Positions 58,534 through 64,000 of a stretch of 64,000 nucleotides of DNA are shown here, piece after piece. The notes beneath the pieces are model-generated. The model had not been told where the DNA came from. It saw only the letters and a program-made list of their open reading frames with translations, and ran no database searches. How positions within the stretch are numbered: the first letter of the stretch is position 1; each line of letters begins with the position of its first letter. The stretch lies in NCBI RefSeq assembly GCF_001905505.1, contig NZ_LIPG01000001.1:868001-932000 (forward strand). The letters are read 5' to 3'. The position numbers and the translations under genes are program-made. The stretch is from Streptomyces sp. CB02058. GTDB taxonomy: Bacteria > Actinomycetota > Actinomycetes > Streptomycetales > Streptomycetaceae.

Positions 58534-59492
58534 GCGGCACAGGTCCGACCCCCGCGGAGCAGCATCTCGGGGACCGGCTCGCCGCGCTTGTCGACGGCGA
58601 GCTCAAACACGACGCCCGTGAGCGGGTCCTCGCGCATCTGGCGACCTGTTCCCGGTGCAAGGCCGAGGCCGACGCCCAGCGGCGGCTGAAGAGCGCCTTC
58701 GCGACGTCCGCGGCCCCGTCCCCCTCCGAGGGGTTCCTCGCCCGTCTCCAGGGCCTCCCCGGAGGCTCCGGCGCCGACGACGACGGCTCGGACGGCCCCT
58801 TCGGCGGCGGCCGGCGCTTCGGCGACGGCATCTTCCCCGTCATGCAGCCCGGCAGCAGCCCCGACTCCGGACGCTCGCCGCTGGACGGCTTCGGATATCT
58901 CCCCACGGCCCACGGCTCGACCGCCGTGCTCCCGGGCGGATCGTCCGGCCGCGGCTTCCGTATCCACGACGTCGGCCGCGAGGCCGACCGTTCGCCCTGG
59001 CGCGCCCGGCGCTTCGCGTTCGCCGCGGCCAGTGCCGTCTCGTTCGCCGCCATCGCGCTCGGAGGCGCCCTCCCTCTCGACTACAGCCCCGAGGCGCCGC
59101 TCAGCGCCGAGGGCGCGAGCAGCGGCACGACCCCGCTCGACGCCCAGGAGCGGACCGGCAGCGCCAGTGCCGCCGCCAGTCGCAGCGGTGGTGGCGCCCT
59201 CGCGGTGGGAGACAGCCGGACCGGGCCCGGAACACCCGCGCCCTCCTCGTCGGCACAGCCGGCGCTGGCCCCGGCGCCCTCCCTGCTCAGCACCTCGGCC
59301 TTCACCGGGGGCACCTACACCTTCCCCGTGCTGAACGTGTCCGTGCCGCCGCTCATACGCCCGACCGACGCCGGCCCGCTCTACTCCGGGTCGCCCGCCG
59401 GGGGAGCGGACCCGCAGCCGGCCACGCCGTCCGCGACGGCCTCCGCACCGCCGGTTTACGACCGCGCGATGCCGCTTTCCCCGCTGCGCTGA
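58530..59492 (+). CDS. rseA: Zinc-binding anti-sigma factor (RseA-like)
   Basis: A 320-residue protein. The N-terminal ZAS domain has the HxxxCxxC zinc motif in [13 protein letters not shown] (about residues 36-48). A Gly-rich linker, one membrane segment ([20 protein letters not shown], about 165-184) and a Ser/Pro-rich extracellular tail follow. It probably holds the sigma factor inactive until envelope or redox stress. Membrane anchoring differs from soluble mycobacterial RseA. The gene is coupled to sigE by a GTGA overlap. Confidence 0.9.
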   Translation: MSGTGPTPAEQHLGDRLAALVDGELKHDARERVLAHLATCSRCKAEADAQRRLKSAFATSAAPSPSEGFLARLQGLPGGSGADDDGSDGPFGGGRRFGDGIFPVMQPGSSPDSGRSPLDGFGYLPTAHGSTAVLPGGSSGRGFRIHDVGREADRSPWRARRFAFAAASAVSFAAIALGGALPLDYSPEAPLSAEGASSGTTPLDAQERTGSASAAASRSGGGALAVGDSRTGPGTPAPSSSAQPALAPAPSLLSTSAFTGGTYTFPVLNVSVPPLIRPTDAGPLYSGSPAGGADPQPATPSATASAPPVYDRAMPLSPLR

Positions 59493-59582
59493 CCAGGAGC
59501 CTGCGCACCGATTCGCAAACCTGGTTGAATTCCGGGAGGGACGCCTCTGTGGGGGCGCGCAAGGGCCAGTTGCGGGGAGAGC

Positions 59583-61535
59583 ATGGACGACGGTAAGCCC
59601 AGCGGGCCGAAGACGAAGTGGTGGAGCCGTCCCTCGACGGGACGGTCCGGCCAGGCCGGTCCGGAGGGCGCCGCGACAGCAGCCGATCCGGGGCAGGAAG
59701 CGGCCGGCCGTACGGGGACGGACGCGGCCACCGCGCCCGGGTCCGCCGGCGAGGACTACACGCCCGCGCCCCCGGCCGCCGCCGCGCCGGACGCCGGGCC
59801 CGAGGACTACAGGCCCGCCCCGCCCGCCACCGATCGGACCGCCACCGCGCCGCCCGCCACCGAGCCCGAGGACTACACGCCCGGGCCTCCGGCCGCCGCC
59901 GAGCCGGAGGCCCGCCCCGTGCCCCGTGCGCAGCCGCTGCACGCGCCCGACGCCTACAGCACCCCGCCCTACGGCGGCCCGGGGCCCTGGGCGCCCGCGC
60001 CGCCCGTACAGCGCCCGGTGGCCACCCCGGCGCACGGCACGCCCGTACCTCCGCCGTACGAGGGGACGAACGGTCACGGCACGCCCGTACCTCCGCCGTA
60101 CGCGGGCACGGAAGGTCACGGCGCGCCCGTGCCCCCGCCGTACGAGGGGACGAACGGTCACGGCGCGCCCGTGCCCCCACCGTACGCGGGCACGAACGGT
60201 CACGGCGCGCCCGTGCCCCCGCCGTTGCCGCATCAGCAGCAGCACACCGCGCCCCGGCCCGCGCAGTCCCCGGAGCACGGTCAGCAGCCCCAGCCCGGTC
60301 CGGAGTCGCAGCAGCCCTCGCAGTGGCTGCGATACGACCCCTGGGGCGCGCCCCAGCAGGGGCCGCAGGCCCAGCAGCCCCTGAGCCACCCAGGACCCGT
60401 CCAGGGGGCCGAGGACAGACCGCGCAGGAGCCGCCGGGGGTCCGTCCTCGTCGGTGCCGCGCTGCTGGCCCTCGTCGCGGGAGGGATAGGCGGCGGGATC
60501 GGCGCCTATGTCGAGCGCAACGGCGGCCTCACCTCGGTCGAGCTCCCCCAGGCGGGCCTCGACAGCGGCGGCCGTGCCCCCGACAGCGTCGCCGGCATCG
60601 CCGCCAGCGCGCTGCCCAGCGTCGTCACCCTGCACGTCAGCGGCTCCGCCGAGTCGGGCACCGGCACCGGCTTCGTCCTCGACGACAAGGGCCACATCCT
60701 CACCAACAACCACGTGGTCGCCCCCGCTGGCTCCAGCGGCGACATCACCGTCACCTTCAGCGGCGGTGAGAGCGCCTCCGCCGAGATCGTGGGCAAGGAC
60801 AGCGGATACGACCTGGCCGTGGTCAAGGTGACCGGCGTGTCCGGGCTCAAGCCGCTGCCGCTCGGCAACTCCGACAACGTGCGGGTCGGCGACCCGGTGG
60901 TGGCCATCGGCGCCCCCTTCGACCTGTCCAACACGGTCACGTCCGGGATCATCAGCGCCAAGCAGCGGCCCATCACCGCCGGCGGCGAGAAGGGCGACGG
61001 CACCGACGTCAGTTACGTCGACGCCCTGCAGACCGACGCCCCGATCAACCCGGGCAACTCCGGCGGGCCGCTGGTCGACTCCAAGGCCCGCGTCATCGGC
61101 ATCAACAGCGCCATCCGCGCCGCCGACAGCGCGTCAGGTCTCGACGGCGGCCAGTCGGGCTCCATCGGCCTCGGTTTCGCGATACCGATCAACCAGGGCA
61201 AGCGGGTCGCCGAGGAACTGATCAACACCGGCAAGGCCACCCACCCCGTGATCGGCGTCACGCTGGACATGGAGTTCACGGGTGACGGGGCCAAGGTGGG
61301 AGGCAAGGCCACCGACGGCGGCTCGGCCGTCACCGAAGGGGGCCCGGCGGCGAAGGCGGGCATCCGATCGGGCGACGTCATCACCGAGGTGGAGGGCCAG
61401 CGCGTGCACAGCGGCGAGGAGCTGATCGTCAAGATCCGGGCCCACCGGCCGGGCGACCAGCTGGACCTGCGGCTGACCCGCGGCGGTAAAGACCTGTCCA
61501 TGACTTTGACGCTGGGGTCGGCGAGCGGCACCTGA
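59583..61535 (+). CDS. htrA: HtrA/DegP-like membrane-anchored serine protease
   Basis: A 650-residue protease. Residues 1-280 are Pro/Gly/Ala rich and include five 14-residue GTPVPPPYEGTNGH-type repeats. One membrane segment (SVLVGAALLALVAGGIGGGI, about 284-303) leads to an extracellular trypsin-like domain with His in TNNHVVAP (about 376), Asp in YDLAVVKV (about 410) and Ser in NPGNSGGPL (about 491). A PDZ domain (about 560-645) ends the protein. It degrades or refolds damaged envelope proteins. It lies 90 bp after rseA and 119 bp before tatB. The length is well above the usual 350-450 because of the N-terminal region. Confidence 0.95.
   Translation: MDDGKPSGPKTKWWSRPSTGRSGQAGPEGAATAADPGQEAAGRTGTDAATAPGSAGEDYTPAPPAAAAPDAGPEDYRPAPPATDRTATAPPATEPEDYTPGPPAAAEPEARPVPRAQPLHAPDAYSTPPYGGPGPWAPAPPVQRPVATPAHGTPVPPPYEGTNGHGTPVPPPYAGTEGHGAPVPPPYEGTNGHGAPVPPPYAGTNGHGAPVPPPLPHQQQHTAPRPAQSPEHGQQPQPGPESQQPSQWLRYDPWGAPQQGPQAQQPLSHPGPVQGAEDRPRRSRRGSVLVGAALLALVAGGIGGGIGAYVERNGGLTSVELPQAGLDSGGRAPDSVAGIAASALPSVVTLHVSGSAESGTGTGFVLDDKGHILTNNHVVAPAGSSGDITVTFSGGESASAEIVGKDSGYDLAVVKVTGVSGLKPLPLGNSDNVRVGDPVVAIGAPFDLSNTVTSGIISAKQRPITAGGEKGDGTDVSYVDALQTDAPINPGNSGGPLVDSKARVIGINSAIRAADSASGLDGGQSGSIGLGFAIPINQGKRVAEELINTGKATHPVIGVTLDMEFTGDGAKVGGKATDGGSAVTEGGPAAKAGIRSGDVITEVEGQRVHSGEELIVKIRAHRPGDQLDLRLTRGGKDLSMTLTLGSASGT
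60036..60230 (+). repeat. 42-bp coding tandem repeat in htrA
   Basis: Four full units at 60036-60077, 60078-60119, 60120-60161 and 60162-60203 and a partial fifth encode GTPVPPPYEGTNGH variants in the cytoplasmic region. The units alternate between GAGGGG and GCGGGC versions at the E/A position, which suggests duplication of an 84-bp pair. Confidence 0.9.
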
Positions 61536-61654
61536 CGGCCACCGGCAGGTACCGTCCGGACAGCTTCGCCGGGTACCGTGGAGCGGCCCGGGCCCTGACG
61601 ACCTGGCGGCGGAGACCACGCGGAGAACACGCAGAGAACACGAGGAGCAGCAAG

Positions 61655-62122
61655 GTGTTCAATGACATAGGCGCACTCGAGCTGCTGACGCTCGTGGTTC
61701 TCGCCGTGCTCGTATTCGGCCCGGAGAAGCTCCCGAAGGTCATCCAGGACGTCACGCGCACGATCCGCAAGATCCGCGAGTTCTCGGACAGCGCCAAGGA
61801 AGACATCCGCTCGGAGCTCGGCCCGCAGTTCAAGGACTTCGAGTTCGAGGACCTCAACCCCAAGACCTACCTCCGCAAGCAGCTCGCGGACGGCAAGGAC
61901 GAGCTGGGGATCAAGGAGATCCGCGAGAGCTTCGACCTCCGCAAGGAGATGGCCGACGTCACCGACGCGGTGAACGGCCGTGAGAGCGCGTCCTCCGCCT
62001 CCGCCGGAACCGCGGCGGCTGCCGCGTCCGGTGCCGCCGCCGCGGGGGCGCCCGACCTGCTCAAGAAGCCCGCGCAGCCCGCCAAGGACGAGCGCCCGCC
62101 CTTCGACGCAGACGCCACCTGA
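61655..62122 (+). CDS. tatB: Sec-independent protein translocase subunit TatB
   Basis: A 155-residue protein with the hallmark N-terminus FNDIGALELLTLVVLAVLVF, GPEKLP hinge and amphipathic helix (KVIQDVTRTIRKIREF). A coiled coil (EDIRSELGPQFKDFEFEDLN) and an Ala/Pro-rich tail follow. It works with TatA and TatC to export folded proteins such as the Tat-signal hydrolase in this window. The GTG at 61655 has an AGGAG site. Confidence 0.95.
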   Translation: MFNDIGALELLTLVVLAVLVFGPEKLPKVIQDVTRTIRKIREFSDSAKEDIRSELGPQFKDFEFEDLNPKTYLRKQLADGKDELGIKEIRESFDLRKEMADVTDAVNGRESASSASAGTAAAAASGAAAAGAPDLLKKPAQPAKDERPPFDADAT

Positions 62123-62248
62123 GACCCGTCAATCCCGACTCGTCCGGACGGTATGGCTATTCTCCATCTGTCCGGTTGCGAGGTTGCCCATGCCCACGGG
62201 GGGAGGGCCGCTCCGGATCAGTGCAAGATCGAGGAGGCGGCCGGGCAG

Positions 62249-62911
62249 ATGGAGACGACGAGTCGGGCAGGGGCGGACGGTGCGCCCAGCGCAGTCACCG
62301 CAGAGGGGGTGCCGGCGACCCGGCGTACTGTCGACGGCTATCTGAAGGCGCCGTTCCCCTGGTACGGGCTGGACGGGGCCTTCACGGGCCCGCGCTGGCT
62401 GATGCAGGTCACCGCCGCGGCGGACGACACGGTGCAGCACGGTTCCACCGGACACGGTGAGGAGCCGGTCGTACGGGCCGACGCCGGGGCGGAGAAGGCG
62501 CGTTTCGCGGTGGTCGTGACCGTGGGCAGCAGTCCCGTGCGGGACAGCGACGACGGGCTGGGGGTGCTGGACGCCACCACGGTCTCGTCCGCGGCCTGGC
62601 TGGCCGGCTCGGGCCTGCTGGACTGCACCTGGCCCCCGCAGATGGACCACACGCTGCGTGGCGAATGGCTGAACCAGCAGACGGAGACCGCGTTCGAGCT
62701 CGCCGACGACCTGGGCCGGGCGCCCTGGTCGACGCTCTCGCTCCCGGTGGACGGCGTGCCGGTGGAGTTCCACTACCGCGAGTCGGAGTTCGGCTGGGTC
62801 CTCGCGGGCTCCGCCCCCGACGGGGTGCACATCGGGGCGTACGGACGCGGCATGAGCGCGTACGGCCTGGGCTTCGCGGTGATCGGCGACATCGCGTCGT
62901 ACGAGAACTGA
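62249..62911 (+). CDS. Conserved hypothetical protein
   Basis: A 220-residue soluble protein without a recognised domain. Regions that look structured are RTVDGYLKAPFPWYGLDGAF, WLAGSGLLDCTWPPQMDHTL and DGVHIGAYGRGMSAYGLGFA. There is no signal peptide or membrane segment. It sits between tatB and the convergent mrp gene, a position conserved in Streptomyces to my recollection. GAGGAGG precedes ATG 62249. Confidence 0.75.
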   Translation: METTSRAGADGAPSAVTAEGVPATRRTVDGYLKAPFPWYGLDGAFTGPRWLMQVTAAADDTVQHGSTGHGEEPVVRADAGAEKARFAVVVTVGSSPVRDSDDGLGVLDATTVSSAAWLAGSGLLDCTWPPQMDHTLRGEWLNQQTETAFELADDLGRAPWSTLSLPVDGVPVEFHYRESEFGWVLAGSAPDGVHIGAYGRGMSAYGLGFAVIGDIASYEN

Positions 62912-62928
62912 GCAACACGCACACGCAC

Positions 62929-62973
62929 GAGCGGGCGGGGACGGCCTCCTGAAGAGGCCGTCCCCGCCCGCTC
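62929..62973. terminator. Perfect 20-bp bidirectional terminator
   Basis: Arms 62929-62948 and 62954-62973 pair perfectly around CTGAA, between the hypothetical gene and the end of mrp. Confidence 0.85.
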
Positions 62974-62979
62974 GGACGC

Positions 62980-64000
62980 TCAGAACTTGTTGCGCGGGGT
63001 GAGACCCAGCGACATGCCGGACAGGCCGCGCTGACGGCCGCTCAGCTTCTCCGCGATGGACCGCAGGGCCGAGCCCGCGGGGGAGTCGGGGTCGGACAGG
63101 ACGACGGGCTTGCCCTCGTCGCCGCCCTCCCGCAGCCGTACGTCGATCGGGATGGACCCGAGGACCGGCACCTCGGCACCGACCGTCCGCGTCAGCCCGT
63201 CGGCGACCCGCTGACCGCCGCCCGAACCGAACACGTCGACCATCTCGTCGCAGTGCGGGCACGGCATGCCCGACATGTTCTCGACGACGCCGACGATCTT
63301 CTGGTGGGTCTGCACCGCGATGGAGCCGGCCCGCTCGGCGACCTCGGCCGCTGCCTGCTGCGGGGTCGTGACGACCAGGATCTCGGCGTTGGGCACGAGC
63401 TGCGCCACGGAGATCGCGATGTCACCGGTGCCCGGCGGCAGGTCGAGCAGCAGGACGTCCAGGTCGCCCCAGTACACATCGGCGAGGAACTGCTGGAGAG
63501 CGCGGTGCAGCATGGGGCCGCGCCACACCACCGGGGCGTTGCCCGGGGTGAACATCCCGATGGAGATGACCTTCACGCCGTGCGAGGACGGCGGCATGAT
63601 CATGTTCTCGACCTGGGTGGGCTTGCCGTCGGCGCCGAGCATCCGGGGCACGCTGTGCCCGTAGATGTCCGCGTCGACCACGCCGACCTTGAGTCCGTCC
63701 GCCGCCATGGCCGCCGCGAGGTTCACCGTCACCGACGACTTGCCGACGCCGCCCTTGCCGGACGCGACCGCGTAGACCCGGGTCAGGGAGCCGGGCTTGG
63801 CGAAGGGCACCTCCCGCTCCGCCGTGCCGCCGCGCAGCGCGGACGCGAGCTCCTTGCGCTGCTCGTCACTCATCACGTCGAGCGTGACCTCGACCCGCGA
63901 CACGCCCTCGACGCGGGCCACCGCGTCGGTCACGTTCTTGGTGATCGTCTCGCGCATCGGGCAGCCGGAGACCGTGAGATACACGGTGACAGCGACTACA
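62980..64000 (-). CDS. mrp: Mrp/NBP35-type iron-sulfur cluster carrier ATPase (5' end cut by window)
   Basis: At least 340 residues of the Mrp/ApbC family. The P loop is GKGGVGKSSVTVNL, followed by VDADIYGHSVPRMLG, DLPPGTGDIAI and the Fe-S-bridging Cys pair MPCPHCDEMVDVF. An N-terminal MIP18-like domain is incomplete: the open frame continues past 64000 with VAVTVYLTVSGCPMR. The protein binds Fe-S clusters between two subunits and passes them on. The order tatB-hypothetical-mrp resembles Rv1224-Rv1229c. Its C-terminus is intact. Confidence 0.94.
   Translation of the reverse strand, partial: VVAVTVYLTVSGCPMRETITKNVTDAVARVEGVSRVEVTLDVMSDEQRKELASALRGGTAEREVPFAKPGSLTRVYAVASGKGGVGKSSVTVNLAAAMAADGLKVGVVDADIYGHSVPRMLGADGKPTQVENMIMPPSSHGVKVISIGMFTPGNAPVVWRGPMLHRALQQFLADVYWGDLDVLLLDLPPGTGDIAISVAQLVPNAEILVVTTPQQAAAEVAERAGSIAVQTHQKIVGVVENMSGMPCPHCDEMVDVFGSGGGQRVADGLTRTVGAEVPVLGSIPIDVRLREGGDEGKPVVLSDPDSPAGSALRSIAEKLSGRQRGLSGMSLGLTPRNKF

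Overview
The window is chromosomal DNA of a Streptomyces-type actinomycete. GC is very high with strong third-position bias, GTG and TTG starts and stop-start overlaps are common, Tat and lipoprotein signals are frequent, and mycothiol (mshB) and actinobacterial 7Fe ferredoxin genes are present. The right two thirds follow the gene order known from Mycobacterium tuberculosis Rv1165-Rv1229c: typA and an lpqW-like lipoprotein, mshB, fdxA/dapC, dapE, a LOG-family gene, a folP2-like gene, a 3-methyladenine glycosylase, a DUF3117 gene, a methyltransferase, sigE-rseA-htrA-tatB and mrp. Streptomyces-specific blocks sit between these core genes.

Layout. 0.2-3.5 kb: a stand-alone GHKL kinase-like protein and a PAS-PAS-GAF-PP2C-GHKL phosphatase. 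3.6-6.6 kb: PspA and a TPM-domain membrane protein. 6.6-14.2 kb (minus strand): a sugar island with a LacI regulator, a binding protein, two permeases, a GH1 beta-glucosidase and a Tat-secreted PF10091/GH144-like enzyme. It is built like cebR-cebEFG-bglC but has a different operator and an extra hydrolase, so a beta-glucan (possibly beta-1,2) scavenging system is plausible. 14.4-17 kb: marR, MFS exporter and an isochorismatase-fold protein without the usual cysteine. 17.1-21.6 kb: orphan LpqW-like lipoprotein and typA.

22-33.9 kb: two tandem paralogous five-gene oligopeptide ABC importers (binding protein, two permeases, two ATPases). Each has a strong hairpin after the binding-protein gene, and the ATPase genes share near-identical DNA. 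34-41.4 kb: repeat-tailed membrane protein, S9 peptidase, small membrane protein, mshB, DUF6113 protein and a VanW/PG_binding_4-type wall protein. 41.5-46 kb: VOC protein, a scar holding the 3' ends of two lost genes, a GH55-like secreted beta-helix enzyme behind a perfect 18-bp palindrome, an AIF-type oxidoreductase and a MarR regulator linked by a shared TTCG-N5-CGAA box. 46-56.3 kb: housekeeping genes including fdxA, dapC, dapE, folP2-like and tag. 56.6-64 kb: DUF3117 protein, O-methyltransferase, the sigE-rseA-htrA-tatB envelope-stress locus and mrp, which is cut by the window end.

No tRNA, rRNA, insertion sequence, integrase or CRISPR array was recognised. The least ordinary items are the LacI-controlled beta-glucan island, the duplicated Opp operons with apparent gene conversion, the MarR box set, the deletion scar and the catalytic-residue exceptions (isochorismatase-fold and DHPS-like proteins).
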